A stretch of 54,306 nucleotides of DNA. It comes from a virus. Of the stretch, positions 40,996 to 49,832 are shown piece after piece. The stretch's first letter is position 1; each line of letters opens with the position of its first letter. A program made the translations under genes and the position numbers. The stretch lies in IMG/VR virus record IMGVR_UViG_3300017760_002390, positions 1 to 54,306 of that record. One strand, given 5' to 3'. A model generated the notes under the pieces. That model saw only the letters and a program-made list of their open reading frames with translations, was not told the origin of the DNA and ran no database searches.

Positions 40996-41477
40996 TATAA
41001 TCCCTTTTTGACTTTTCTAACATATCTCATCAATTCACTTGGTTCTATATTTAGCTGTTTAACAACACGACCAAGTATTGCTGTTACCCTTCTACGATTA
41101 AGTCTAGCACCTTGTACTGCGTTAAGAAATTTCTTTAAATATCTTTCTATTTGTGCAGGTACAGGTTGGTCAAACTCATCAGCCTCTACTATATTTTTAA
41201 TTTCGTTACGAACAAGCTTACGAATTGCATCTTCTTTTACAGAATCCTTCTTGATAGCTTTAGCAACTACTTTTCTACGATTTTTTAGATAATCATCAGT
41301 TTTATCTGAATCACCATCGTTATCCACATCATCATCCTCTTTACCGACAGCATCTAAATCTTCTTTAAATTTATTCTCTTGGTGTTTTTTCATTACACTA
41401 CTGAAAGTAGGAAGTGCTTCACCAAACTCTCGTTTGAGGACTTTACTCTCACTTATTAATTTTGTTAGTTTGGCCAT
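40995..41477 (-). CDS. Internal head protein candidate with capsid-targeting leader
   Basis: The 160-residue protein begins [18 protein letters not shown]; the I-S-E site fits gp21 cleavage. [20 protein letters not shown] parallels the N-terminus of the protein at 38494, so these two are paralogous there. An acid stretch ([19 protein letters not shown]) follows at about residues 43-61, then a basic helical C-terminal half with [16 protein letters not shown]. It follows gp21 with 1 base between. Function unknown; the leader suggests packaging. Confidence 0.75.
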   Translation of the reverse strand: MAKLTKLISESKVLKREFGEALPTFSSVMKKHQENKFKEDLDAVGKEDDDVDNDGDSDKTDDYLKNRRKVVAKAIKKDSVKEDAIRKLVRNEIKNIVEADEFDQPVPAQIERYLKKFLNAVQGARLNRRRVTAILGRVVKQLNIEPSELMRYVRKVKKGL

Positions 41478-41478
41478 T

Positions 41479-42099
41479 TTACTCTCCTCTAATTATGTCG
41501 TTTATAATACTTTCAACTTTACAATACTTACCACAGGTTCTACCTTCGGTAATTGGTATTTCGTTTCCAACACTTTCTTTCATAGGATATAAGAAAGCTC
41601 CGTGTGTGGATGGATTTGATACGAAATCAAAAGCTATTAATTCGAAATCATCTCCTACTTGTTGTCCATCACCCTCACTCATTGGTTGAACTGAACCCAT
41701 TCCACGAGAACTGATACCCAACTTAATACCTGCTTTAAATAATTCTGTTAATATATTACCACTTGGTGTTCCAAGAACCTCGACCGTACCGACTAAGTTC
41801 TTACCTTCCCAATGCATTTCGGTAATATTATGAGATACATTCTGTAAATTAACTACTGATGATTCAGGATGGTCTAACTCACCCATTGCACGTTTCTGTT
41901 TGATGAAACCCTCATCATACTTACTCGATTCTCTTGCCAAAATCTCATGTGGATAGACTCTACCATTTTGATTCTTAGCATCTGACCTCTGCAATACACC
42001 ATGAACCACTAAACGACCATTATTCTGTTTAATTGATTCGTTTATCTGTTCTCTTGAAATCTCAAAAGGTAAATAATCTACTATTAATTGTTTTGACAT
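41479..42099 (-). CDS. Prohead core protease (gp21-like, family S78)
   Basis: The 206-residue protein matches T4 gp21 (212). It has [36 protein letters not shown] and [19 protein letters not shown], with the catalytic His at 77 in LDHP, and [12 protein letters not shown] with the nucleophile Ser at 130/131. Family S78 enzymes cut head proteins after (I/L)-x-E in the prohead and then themselves. Its presence gives the enzyme for the many such leaders in this window. It is between two internal-protein genes, and AGGAG precedes ATG 42099. Confidence 0.94.
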   Translation of the reverse strand: MSKQLIVDYLPFEISREQINESIKQNNGRLVVHGVLQRSDAKNQNGRVYPHEILARESSKYDEGFIKQKRAMGELDHPESSVVNLQNVSHNITEMHWEGKNLVGTVEVLGTPSGNILTELFKAGIKLGISSRGMGSVQPMSEGDGQQVGDDFELIAFDFVSNPSTHGAFLYPMKESVGNEIPITEGRTCGKYCKVESIINDIIRGE

Positions 42100-42109
42100 T
42101 ATATTACTC

Positions 42110-42910
42110 CTATCTCTTTAATCTTTGGTAGAATTCTGAAAATTGATATTTTGGTTTTGATTCTACACTTTCATTGATTTTACGATATTCTTTACCATCT
42201 ATTGTAAGAGTTTCTTGGTCTAATTCTTTTCCAGTTCTTCCAGTTGGTTTATCATATTTTTTACCTGTATATGGATCTGTACCTCCAGTTTCACGGGCTT
42301 TCTTTTGTTTATACAATAATTGTGCATTTTGGTCATCTCCAAACACATCACTTTGTGTGCTAACTTGTATACCATAATTTTGCCTATCACCATCTTGATA
42401 AATGTTACCTTGTGCATCTACACCCACCATCATTCCATCTTCTTTGTCTTTCCATTGAATAATAGTTTGACCATTATCTGCTTCTTGTGTACCTTGTAAT
42501 TCTAATCTATCTGGATCTTGAGTACCACCGATTTTACTTAATACACTGGATCCCATTCTTTGTGTATCTTTATCGTCTTTAATTGGTTTTATACCTGCAT
42601 CTTTTCTATCTTCCGCATCTCTTGAATCTTGTGCGTCTTGAGTTTTCATATCATCTGCTTCATCATCAGCTGCTCTATCAGCATCATTACGAGGTTTTTG
42701 CCATCCCCCACCACTTTGATTTCTTGTTCCAAAAATAGAATCCATATCATCAGCAGTCCAACTTGGTGCTGCAGATGGTTCATCTTTCTTTTTCTTTTTT
42801 GCCGATTGTGCTTTTTTCGAATTAGGATTACTTTTTAAGTATTTTGCCTGTCCTTCAGGACTTAAATCACTCCACCAATCTTCTTTAATTATTTTTTTAA
42901 ATTTTGACAC
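42110..42910 (-). CDS. Internal head protein candidate with WWSDLSPEGQ domain
   Basis: The 266-residue protein begins MSKFKKIIKE|DWWSDLSPEGQ; the I-K-E site is followed by a DWWSDLSPEGQAKYLKSNPN segment that I recall from other phage virion proteins. The next region is Lys-rich, then very hydrophilic (Asp, Gln, Lys), likely disordered. A C-terminal ITIDGKEYRKINE gives a second possible gp21 site followed by a SVESKPKYQFSEFYQRLKR end. No enzyme motif. Together this suggests a processed internal protein. Confidence 0.75.
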   Translation of the reverse strand: MSKFKKIIKEDWWSDLSPEGQAKYLKSNPNSKKAQSAKKKKKDEPSAAPSWTADDMDSIFGTRNQSGGGWQKPRNDADRAADDEADDMKTQDAQDSRDAEDRKDAGIKPIKDDKDTQRMGSSVLSKIGGTQDPDRLELQGTQEADNGQTIIQWKDKEDGMMVGVDAQGNIYQDGDRQNYGIQVSTQSDVFGDDQNAQLLYKQKKARETGGTDPYTGKKYDKPTGRTGKELDQETLTIDGKEYRKINESVESKPKYQFSEFYQRLKR

Positions 42911-42919
42911 GCTAATCTC

Positions 42920-43258
42920 CTATCTCATAAAATCATATTCTTGATTTTTAAAAATTTGTTCAAATTCTTCTACATAATCCTTTGCTAACTGCTTTCTTTG
43001 TCTTTTTGGGAAAACATCTAAGTGATTTCCACCGTATGACCTAACATATCGTTTTGCACCATCGTCAATTAGATACATGAATGCTTTTTGGGCTAATGTT
43101 TTACGATAATTACCCTTTTTCTTCTTTTTTGACAAATTTTTCAATATTGGCATGTATCTTTGTCTATATAGACTCGAATCGTTGTCAATGTAGAGTTTTA
43201 GCTCTCCCATTTCTTCCGAAATACTTGCCTCTGTTAATAAATCTCCGAGTTTTATCAC
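42920..43258 (-). CDS. Conserved small internal head protein with capsid-targeting leader
   Basis: The 112-residue protein starts MIKLGDLLTE|ASIS; the L-T-E|A consensus equals that of T4 gp23 and internal proteins. The body, ELKLYIDNDSSLYRQRYMPI then LKNLSKKKKKGNY, AQKAFMYLIDDGAKRYVRSYG and FPKRQRKQLAKDYVEEF, is a small helical domain known from many tailed phages without assigned function. It overlaps the 62-residue gene upstream by 4 bases. AGGAA-like spacing is weak, so translation coupling is likely. Confidence 0.8.
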   Translation of the reverse strand: MIKLGDLLTEASISEEMGELKLYIDNDSSLYRQRYMPILKNLSKKKKKGNYRKTLAQKAFMYLIDDGAKRYVRSYGGNHLDVFPKRQRKQLAKDYVEEFEQIFKNQEYDFMR

Positions 43259-43443
43259 TTATCTTTCCTCATCATAATATCGTGTCTTAATTCTTCAAGT
43301 TTTTTAATCCACGCAGTTAACTTTTCAATCATATAGTTTTTATCAACATCTTTGCTCTGTATTTCAGTATGCCATCTCTTTAGCATCGTTGAAATACTGA
43401 ACAAAGAGTCCATAAAAGACTTTTTGTTCTGTTCGAATGTCAT
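43255..43443 (-). CDS. Small helical hypothetical protein in the head cluster
   Basis: The 62-residue protein (MTFEQNKKSFMDSLFSISTM at the start) is a charged helical chain with many Met, Lys and Trp residues, no leader and no family that I recognise. It overlaps the 112-residue gene by 4 bases and follows the 238-residue gene by 5 bases, so it is part of the head operon. Confidence 0.65.
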   Translation of the reverse strand: MTFEQNKKSFMDSLFSISTMLKRWHTEIQSKDVDKNYMIEKLTAWIKKLEELRHDIMMRKDK

Positions 43444-43448
43444 AATCT

Positions 43449-44165
43449 TTAATGTAGTTGTCCAACCTTATTAGCTAAATTAACTAATCTCTCACTTATT
43501 TTACTTAAAGCCTTATGTGTATTCTTCCAATATGACCTTGAGTCAACATTTAACTCATTTTTTAATTTTACATTATACTTGACAACTCGTTCTAACTCTG
43601 ATAGATTATCACGAGTCTCTCTCATTGCCATTCCAATTTTTTGCTTGGGTGTTAAGGTATTATCATTTCTCCAAGCGTGATATCTACCTTCAGTAGTTAA
43701 ATGTGGATTACTTTGAGCTCCTCTGTTCCAACTATTCATTAACTTACTAAGTGGTATAAGATGTTTTTTAACATTTTTCATTAAAATTTTTCCATCGGTC
43801 TTATCACCTTTTAATTTAGTGATTTTATCAGCTATCTTAATACATTTGTCATTGAAATCTTGTAGAGCATCAGTAAATTCTAAGTAAAGATTATTAGAAT
43901 TTTTCTTTTCTTCACTTACTACCGATTCTTTTCTTAACTTAGGGTCCTCTGGTTCGAAATTATCAGTACCGATGGTCGGATCGTGGTGTCCACCATCAAA
44001 TCCAGCCTTTTTCTTTTTCTTACCCGCCTTTCTTTTCTCACCTTTAAATGCAAGTGGTGTTTGATATTCACCACCGGCTGTTGCAGTAGAATTTGCCTCA
44101 TCCAATTCGTTTTTAATTAACTCACGAATTAAATTAAGAAGTGTATCTCCGTTAGGACGCGACAT
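43449..44165 (-). CDS. Internal head protein candidate
   Basis: The 238-residue protein has a longer leader: TLLNLIRELIKNELDE|ANST, with the L-D-E|A gp21 consensus at residues 22-24. Behind it come NSTATAGGEYQTPLAFKG, similar to a motif in the 338-residue protein at 37109, then a Lys-rich stretch, an acid segment, and a helical C-terminal half (EFTDALQDFNDKCIKIADKI). It overlaps the 289-residue gene upstream by 14 bases with AGGAG in the overlap. A packaged helical protein is likely; no enzyme motif. Confidence 0.75.
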   Translation of the reverse strand: MSRPNGDTLLNLIRELIKNELDEANSTATAGGEYQTPLAFKGEKRKAGKKKKKAGFDGGHHDPTIGTDNFEPEDPKLRKESVVSEEKKNSNNLYLEFTDALQDFNDKCIKIADKITKLKGDKTDGKILMKNVKKHLIPLSKLMNSWNRGAQSNPHLTTEGRYHAWRNDNTLTPKQKIGMAMRETRDNLSELERVVKYNVKLKNELNVDSRSYWKNTHKALSKISERLVNLANKVGQLH

Positions 44166-45018
44166 TCCTCAACTCCTTTATAAGTTCATAATACCTCATT
44201 AGTGCAACAACTTGTTTATCCTTAACTATCTTACCTTTTGTTATAGAGTCTACTTGATTTATAGCCTCCGATAATTTAATTTTTGTGATATCATCTGAGA
44301 CTTTAGGTAAAATCTTACTTAGAATTTGTTTTACCTTTATAATTTCACCATTTACGAATTCTCTAAGAGAATTAGTATTAGAAATGTTATTAATGTACTC
44401 TTTTAGAAGATTTCTTTGCATAGAGTTTAACTTTTTATACTTACCGTTGAAGTTATCTACCATTAACTGATAAGAAAGTAATCTTAAATCTTTATCTTCG
44501 TTCTTAAATTCAGAAATGACCTTACTATCTTTATTTTTAGACTTAACTTTATTACGAGTAATGTGTTCTATGATAGAAAAGTTACTTTCAACTTCATTTA
44601 CTGGATCAAATATTGGTGTAGTTTCACTAATAAATGATTTATATATAGAAGCATAAACCTTATAATTAGGTATTCTTGCTCTAAAAAAATCCTCTACGTT
44701 ATAATTTGATTTAATCTCTCTAATAAGATTATATTTTTCAGTACGCAGTCTTTTATTCTGTAATTTTTCTCTTGACTTTAAGACAGCCTCTACTAATTTT
44801 TCTGCCTTGCGGGTAGAATTGTAATTTTCTTTAAGTAAAACTTGATAGAGTTGATTCTCTTTACCAAGTTCTGTATTCTCATTAAAGAATTTTTTTAGCA
44901 TTTCTACTGATTTACTCTTTTCATCACCATTCATTATATCTACGGTGATTTGACGAGATATTAACTCAAAGAGTATTCCTGTATTCTTTATTTTCGAGTG
45001 TTTGACACGTTGGGCCAT
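44152..45018 (-). CDS. Conserved helical protein between portal and protease
   Basis: I chose ATG 45018 (MAQRVKHSKIKNTGILFELI) because AGGAG is 7 bases upstream; the ATG at 45024 is only 1 base from it. The 288-residue protein is helical and charged, with RQITVDIMNGDEKSKSVEML, a YQVLLKENYN turn and a long C-terminal set of helices. No known motif or leader. Between portal and prohead protease in T4 lie small head proteins (gp67, gp68); this protein is larger and has no visible identity with them. It is probably a core or portal-associated factor. A promoter-like element is 32 bases upstream. Confidence 0.75.
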   Translation of the reverse strand: MAQRVKHSKIKNTGILFELISRQITVDIMNGDEKSKSVEMLKKFFNENTELGKENQLYQVLLKENYNSTRKAEKLVEAVLKSREKLQNKRLRTEKYNLIREIKSNYNVEDFFRARIPNYKVYASIYKSFISETTPIFDPVNEVESNFSIIEHITRNKVKSKNKDSKVISEFKNEDKDLRLLSYQLMVDNFNGKYKKLNSMQRNLLKEYINNISNTNSLREFVNGEIIKVKQILSKILPKVSDDITKIKLSEAINQVDSITKGKIVKDKQVVALMRYYELIKELRNVAS

Positions 45019-45049
45019 ATTCATGCTCCTAAATTGTATATTTCTTCAT

Positions 45050-45060
45050 CTATAAATATA
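45050..45060 (-). promoter_or_regulatory. Candidate late promoter element TATATTTATAG before head cluster
   Basis: The element lies 32 bases before ATG 45018, between portal and head-core genes. Same form and spacing as those at 15314 and 32882. Confidence 0.5.
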
Positions 45061-45082
45061 AAAACTTCTAATAATTCATCAT

Positions 45083-46963
45083 TTAAGTATCACTTTTACC
45101 CGATGATACTTCATTCTTATATTCTTGTTCTACATCAGAAGTTTCTGTAATTATTTTTACTTCTTCTTTACTGACTTTACCTAAATCTTGTTTTAATTTA
45201 TCAAGGTGAGCTAGTGCAAGTCCGTACTTTGGACTACCACTACTACCTTTTCTCTTATCGTGAGAACCTAATGGATCACGACCTCTTACACTTGAATCCT
45301 TCTTGTGTTTAGGTCCTTCCTTTGGACGACCACTTCCTGGCCAACCATCTTCTGGTATATCCATATCTAATTCACGACTTGTTCTTCCTGTTCTTGCTCC
45401 TGGTGGTTGAGGTCCAGAAAATCTCTGTCCTTCTCCATCACCCATATTATTCATCATCGCCCCTTGAGTTCCAACTGCTTCTTCACTTTGAACAGGATCA
45501 TTACCTTCCATTTCAATCTGTGACCATCTAAATTTCCGTTTTTGGTCTTTTAGTAATCCAAGTCTGACTTTTTCTTTTTCTTCTTCTGAAAATTTAAACA
45601 CATTATCATAAATCCACTCTGTGTCTGCTATTTTAGAATCCATTAGACTTGAAGCAAGACTCTGTTTGTTATTCCACAACTCAATCTTTTCTTCTTCGTA
45701 AATCGTAGATGGATTTTTTAAATTTAATTCAAAATCAACAAGGTCTGCATCTGTATATCCTTGTGAATACAAATGAACTATTGCAATCTTTGTTAATTCA
45801 CTCGTAACGATTCTCTGTATTCTTTCAATTGTTCTTGCAAACCTTACATCTTCTGCTGCTAATGTTGCCTTACTACCAGCGGCTTCATCATAACCAAGAA
45901 AGGCCTTTGGTATCTTTAGGGATGCCATTAATTTATTTCTTAGGTATTCAATATCATCTACTGCCTCATATGTTAGTCCTGCTAAACTATCAATCTGTGT
46001 TCCACTATCTCCACCTCGAACAGGTAGGAAAAAATCTTCTGTAAGATTTTGTATGTTGTATTTTAAATTATAATCACCAGTTGTGGTATCTATGACAGGA
46101 GCCTTTTTCATTTTATTAACAATCTTTTGCATAAAATTTTCGACTTCTGCGGGTGGAATATTTCCAATGTCAATCTTAAACACTCTCTTTTCTGGTGCTC
46201 TCATAATTCTATGAATCAACATAGCATCTTCCATAAGAGATAATTGTTTCCAAATCTTACGACCACCTTCTATCATACCTTTACCATATGGTATAAAATT
46301 TGCATCTGATAACAAACGAAAATGTGCAATTTCAAAATTTTCCATTTCCTTATTTTGACTCATTGAAGAACTATGTCTCGAATCTCCATCCTCAACAATA
46401 AACTTTGTTCTATACGGATTTTCTGGATCTTCTCCCTCAACACGAGTAACATCATATGCTGAAAGTGGTACTACATTGGTAACTCCATACTTTTCTTTTA
46501 TATCTAAGTAGAGATAAAAATCTCCATACTTACATAGGTTACGAACCCACGGCCAAAGATTAAATTCTATATTCAATACATCATAAAATAAATTATGTAG
46601 AATATCATGAATATTCTCATTTTCAGTTTGAATATCTAATACTTTACCATACTCATTTTTCATTGTTGATTCATCAGAGTAAATATCTAACGCACTTGAT
46701 ATGATAGCATCGTTATCCATTTCTTCGTAATCTCTAAATAAAGCCAATCTTTGGGCTTGAAAACTAATTGCCTGTGATGCTCCGTACCCACCAGTATTCA
46801 TATTGGTGTGTAGTCTTGACCACCTATCTACAAGACTATTTTTCTGAGCACTTTGTACTCTGTCTGTATCGGCAATCTTTAACTTTCTACCACCTGCATG
46901 TCTTACGATTACATTTGTAGAAAAAAGTCGTGTTAATCTTGCTCTTAAGCTTGTTTGTGCCAT
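45083..46963 (-). CDS. Portal protein (gp20-like)
   Basis: The 626-residue protein has family segments: YEEMDNDAIISSALDIYSDE (about 78-97), then NLWPWVRNLCKYGDFYLYLD, VVPLSAYDVTRVEG and the hallmark LMEDAMLIHRIMRAPEKRVF around residue 245, IGNIPPAEVE, then LAGLTYEAVDDIEYLRNKLM and IPKAFLGYDEAAGSKATLAA. T4 gp20 is 524 residues; extra length is in a Gly/Pro/Lys-rich tail from about residue 500. The portal forms the dodecamer at the unique vertex through which DNA enters and leaves. It follows the terminase with 12 bases between. Confidence 0.95.
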   Translation of the reverse strand: MAQTSLRARLTRLFSTNVIVRHAGGRKLKIADTDRVQSAQKNSLVDRWSRLHTNMNTGGYGASQAISFQAQRLALFRDYEEMDNDAIISSALDIYSDESTMKNEYGKVLDIQTENENIHDILHNLFYDVLNIEFNLWPWVRNLCKYGDFYLYLDIKEKYGVTNVVPLSAYDVTRVEGEDPENPYRTKFIVEDGDSRHSSSMSQNKEMENFEIAHFRLLSDANFIPYGKGMIEGGRKIWKQLSLMEDAMLIHRIMRAPEKRVFKIDIGNIPPAEVENFMQKIVNKMKKAPVIDTTTGDYNLKYNIQNLTEDFFLPVRGGDSGTQIDSLAGLTYEAVDDIEYLRNKLMASLKIPKAFLGYDEAAGSKATLAAEDVRFARTIERIQRIVTSELTKIAIVHLYSQGYTDADLVDFELNLKNPSTIYEEEKIELWNNKQSLASSLMDSKIADTEWIYDNVFKFSEEEKEKVRLGLLKDQKRKFRWSQIEMEGNDPVQSEEAVGTQGAMMNNMGDGEGQRFSGPQPPGARTGRTSRELDMDIPEDGWPGSGRPKEGPKHKKDSSVRGRDPLGSHDKRKGSSGSPKYGLALAHLDKLKQDLGKVSKEEVKIITETSDVEQEYKNEVSSGKSDT

Positions 46964-46975
46964 TTTATCCTCTTA

Positions 46976-48553
46976 TTATTTTACTAACCAAGTTAGATCT
47001 TCTTTTGTATTTCCAGTTTCCATCACCCAATCATCTGTTTTGTTATCTGATGGTGTGTAAACTGCTTCATAATCTAACATTTTATTTAAGACTGTTTTTT
47101 GTAATGCCATTCCTTCGGCATTTAATCGAAGTGCTGTATCCCTTACCCATAATCCTATTGCTAGACTCATTGTAAGGTCATCATTGTACCCTTCCATAGC
47201 CTCAGCTCTATTATTATGATAAATAAATACAAATAATTCATCGATTAATCTATCTGAATGAACGATGATAGATTTTTCTCTAAAATATTCTTCTAATTTC
47301 GCGATTACTAATGGTCTTGTTTTCATAGTCATACTGAATCCAGGAACCATTTGTCTTTCGGAATTTCTATATCGGTTTGTTACTTGTCTTGCGACATCAA
47401 CATACCTTAAATCTTTACTTGTATAAAATAGGTTTTCGTATTCCCTATCAATTACTTGTTGAATTGCTGCCCAACCAATACTTGAGTTCTCAATAACAAG
47501 TAATGCGTTGTTATACTCCATAGCAGTATTCATACATAAATTACCAAAATCTTTGGTAGAAATCTTTCCCTTGTATTCTGCAACTTGTTCCATATTTTCT
47601 ATTTCTATTACATGAAATGCAGAAAAGTCTTGTCCATCACCACGAGCAACATCAGCAGCAACTACATAATTCTTTGTATAATTAGGTTGTCTGTATATCC
47701 ACAAGTTACTATCCATTCCTCTTTTTTCGATTGGTTTTTCAATTAAAGTATTTTTATATTCTTCTAAAATTCTAGCATCAATAACACCACGACCAGAAGT
47801 GATGAAGTCACAATCACATTCTTGTGCGGCTCCACTTGGTCCTAATAACTTATCCTGTTCATCTCTCCAATCTTGTTCTCGTTCAGGATGAACCGTCCAA
47901 TGAAGTTTTATCATATTCCAATCATTAGTTCCATTTTCTGCACCAACCCAAGTTTTATGAAACCAATTACCAACACCATTTGGTGTGGATAGTGCAATAC
48001 ATTGACCACCAGTAGATAATGTACTTTGTGCAGCAGTCCATATTGTATCAATCTTATCGATAAATGCTGCCTCATCCATAACGAGTAAGGATAGTGCCTC
48101 TGAACGACCTGCATCCTCAGTAGATGATACGGCCTTTACTTGTGAACCATTTGAATATCTAAGTGAGAGTTTGTTATCCTCAACACATTGTGACCTTACC
48201 CAACTCGGTAGGTTTGCATGCATCACTCGAATCTTCGTAACCAAATTCTTAGCGGTATCTTGTTTGGTTGCTATAACCAATATGTTCTTATCTGATTGAA
48301 ATGTCATCATCCATAAAGAGTATCCAGCAGTTAATGTTGATATACCTAACTGACGAGCTTTCAAAATAACATTATAATTATGATTCTTAAAATCTTTTAA
48401 TGATGCTTCTTGAAATGGGTATAACTCAAATGGAACTTTACCTTTCATTGGATGCTGAATGACAGCATACTTTTTCAAAAAATATACTGGATCTTTAGCA
48501 CATTTTAAATACTCTTTTTTGATTACTTCTTTTATTTTATTATTATCAGTCAT
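46976..48553 (-). CDS. Terminase large subunit (gp17-like)
   Basis: The 525-residue protein is the packaging motor and nuclease. Walker A-type KARQLGIS is at residues 65-72, Walker B LLVMDEA at 156-162, with the ATPase coupling region ALSTPNGVGNWFHKTW after it. The nuclease half has VVAADVARGDGQDFSAFHV with Asp301 and, later, LLVIENSSIGW; a final region PYNDDLTMSLAIGLW-like (GYNDDLTMSLAIGLW) holds the last acidic pair. T4 gp17 is 610 residues, so it is slightly short. No small subunit (gp16) gene is visible nearby. It overlaps the 126-residue membrane protein gene upstream by 1 base. Confidence 0.96.
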   Translation of the reverse strand: MTDNNKIKEVIKKEYLKCAKDPVYFLKKYAVIQHPMKGKVPFELYPFQEASLKDFKNHNYNVILKARQLGISTLTAGYSLWMMTFQSDKNILVIATKQDTAKNLVTKIRVMHANLPSWVRSQCVEDNKLSLRYSNGSQVKAVSSTEDAGRSEALSLLVMDEAAFIDKIDTIWTAAQSTLSTGGQCIALSTPNGVGNWFHKTWVGAENGTNDWNMIKLHWTVHPEREQDWRDEQDKLLGPSGAAQECDCDFITSGRGVIDARILEEYKNTLIEKPIEKRGMDSNLWIYRQPNYTKNYVVAADVARGDGQDFSAFHVIEIENMEQVAEYKGKISTKDFGNLCMNTAMEYNNALLVIENSSIGWAAIQQVIDREYENLFYTSKDLRYVDVARQVTNRYRNSERQMVPGFSMTMKTRPLVIAKLEEYFREKSIIVHSDRLIDELFVFIYHNNRAEAMEGYNDDLTMSLAIGLWVRDTALRLNAEGMALQKTVLNKMLDYEAVYTPSDNKTDDWVMETGNTKEDLTWLVK

Positions 48554-48933
48554 TAATCTGCTATATCCAATATTTTAATTCCAAAGTAAGTGGGAATGGT
48601 TACTGATGCCACCCCATATGTAAAGTATAGCCATTTATTTTCGTACCAACTCGGTTTTGCCAGTTTTGCCTTTTTTATGTAAGCCTCATTTTGTGCCTTT
48701 ATCGAGACAATCTGTTTATCTTTTGCTACAAGTAGTAAAGAATCTAACTCCATCTGTTCCTCATATTCCGTTACTAAGCCTTCGTAGATTTTAATCTGAG
48801 CTGATTTAGTACTATCAGAATATTGTAATTCTTTAATTTGATTTGCTATTCCCAATACCTGTTCGTCTGTTAAAGTTGTTTGTGCAAACAATGGTATGGA
48901 TAACAATAATATCCATAAGTGTTTCATATTCAT
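48553..48933 (-). CDS. Membrane/periplasmic protein with signal-like N-terminus and C-terminal helix
   Basis: The 126-residue protein opens MNMKHLWILLLSIPLFAQT, which has the form of a signal peptide cut after FA. A coiled coil of about residues 30-85 follows, then a C-terminal transmembrane segment (WLYFTYGVASVTIPTYFGI). This order is unlike a typical holin, but could be a spanin or another envelope protein. The neighbour at 49228 is a second candidate for the lysis set. No lipobox is present. Confidence 0.65.
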   Translation of the reverse strand: MNMKHLWILLLSIPLFAQTTLTDEQVLGIANQIKELQYSDSTKSAQIKIYEGLVTEYEEQMELDSLLLVAKDKQIVSIKAQNEAYIKKAKLAKPSWYENKWLYFTYGVASVTIPTYFGIKILDIAD

Positions 48934-48936
48934 TAC

Positions 48937-49203
48937 CTATCTGTGTAATACATAAACTATACCACTTCCACCAATCACTACTTTCTTTGTTCCAATCGGA
49001 TATAGTGTATCTGCTGACAAAGATGTTCCTGGTATCACTCCACCATTTGCGGCATGAATAACAACATTAGTTACTACTTCACATATAAATGCTGCACCAG
49101 CATTTGAACCAGTCGCATGAAATGTTGTTGAAGAAGGAACTTTTGTTATTCTATTATAATCGCCAGTTGCACGAATTGTAGGTGTTGCTCTGTGCATGCT
49201 CAT
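48937..49203 (-). CDS. Small beta-rich virion protein
   Basis: The 88-residue protein has TPTIRATGDYNRITKVPSST near the N-terminus, TGSNAGAAFICEVVTNVVIH in the middle and the ending KKVVIGGSGIVYVLHR. The pattern looks like a small decoration or head-fibre protein; I recall similar short ones next to terminase genes in marine phages. AGGAG precedes ATG 49203. Function is inferred only from resemblance. Confidence 0.7.
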   Translation of the reverse strand: MSMHRATPTIRATGDYNRITKVPSSTTFHATGSNAGAAFICEVVTNVVIHAANGGVIPGTSLSADTLYPIGTKKVVIGGSGIVYVLHR

Positions 49204-49215
49204 ATTGTTTTCTCC

Positions 49216-49230
49216 TTATATATATAATTA
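49216..49230 (-). promoter_or_regulatory. AT-rich promoter-like element, variant form
   Basis: The coding strand reads TAATTATATATATAA immediately before the GGAG site of the 88-residue gene. It may be a variant promoter of the terminase group, or only AT-rich spacer. Confidence 0.2.
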
Positions 49231-49542
49231 TTTAGATTTTGAAAACTTTCTTAAAAAAGCTGCTGCATCGTCTACGGCATCCTTTTCGAAAGTTACTTCC
49301 ATCTTTTTTACCTCGTTCTTAGTACGAGTAAGTTTTCTTTTTAAATTTGTTATTTCTTTTTTGTTTTTGGTTTTATTTTCTTCTAATTTTTCCACTTCCT
49401 TTGCAACTTCTTTTTCTTTTTTCTTCTGTTCTTTAATTACTTTACCAAGTTCCTCTACTTCTTTTGATTTTTTAGCACTTAAAATAGTACTTAATCCAAA
49501 AAGTCCTAAAATACCAACTATGAGTTTCTTTAAAAAGTCCAT
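49228..49542 (-). CDS. Membrane-anchored coiled-coil protein, spanin-like
   Basis: The 104-residue protein has an N-terminal membrane segment, FLKKLIVGILGLFGLSTIL (residues 3-21), followed by a long, highly charged coiled coil (about 25-88). This is the architecture of inner-membrane spanin subunits (Rz-like), which bridge to the outer membrane at lysis. No embedded outer-membrane lipoprotein frame was recognised. A packaging or assembly role cannot be excluded. The site GGAG precedes ATG in a 2-base gap. Confidence 0.65.
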   Translation of the reverse strand: MDFLKKLIVGILGLFGLSTILSAKKSKEVEELGKVIKEQKKKEKEVAKEVEKLEENKTKNKKEITNLKRKLTRTKNEVKKMEVTFEKDAVDDAAAFLRKFSKSK

Positions 49543-49544
49543 AT

Positions 49545-49832
49545 TTACATCTCCATTATTTGTTTGTATGTAGATTTACCCTCTAATTTTTTAGTTTTAG
49601 CTGGTTCATCAAAATCACTATCATCATTTTTTTTATATTTTCCGAATCCGTCCTTATCCCTAACCATTTTTTCATCAACGGGTTTTGGTATTCTAAAATT
49701 AACTACCTTTCTTCCGTTTATTGTTGGCATTCCATAATCATCTTTACCAATTTCTTTTACTTTAATTTTTTTGTTTTTAAATCTACCACCTAAGATGGTA
49801 TCTCCAACATTTATATCTATTGTAATGGCCAT
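49545..49832 (-). CDS. Small conserved phage protein
   Basis: The 95-residue protein contains INVGDTILGGRFKNKKIKVK, then GKDDYGMPTINGRKVVNFRI, a small beta-barrel-like module that I recall in other marine phage proteins without function. The C-terminal half is charged and disordered. Its ATG overlaps the stop of the gene upstream (TAATG). Confidence 0.72.
   Translation of the reverse strand: MAITIDINVGDTILGGRFKNKKIKVKEIGKDDYGMPTINGRKVVNFRIPKPVDEKMVRDKDGFGKYKKNDDSDFDEPAKTKKLEGKSTYKQIMEM

Noticed and set aside
43449-43800. Second, hidden gp22-like scaffold gene
   Set aside because: The Lys-rich and acidic stretches are short, and the order of leader plus TPLAFK motif fits an internal protein better.
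15314-45060. TATAAATA on the plus strand read as ordinary T4 late promoters
   Set aside because: These would point away from all genes here, and no plus-strand gene is supported. I report the coding-strand form as the candidate instead, with the conflict noted.
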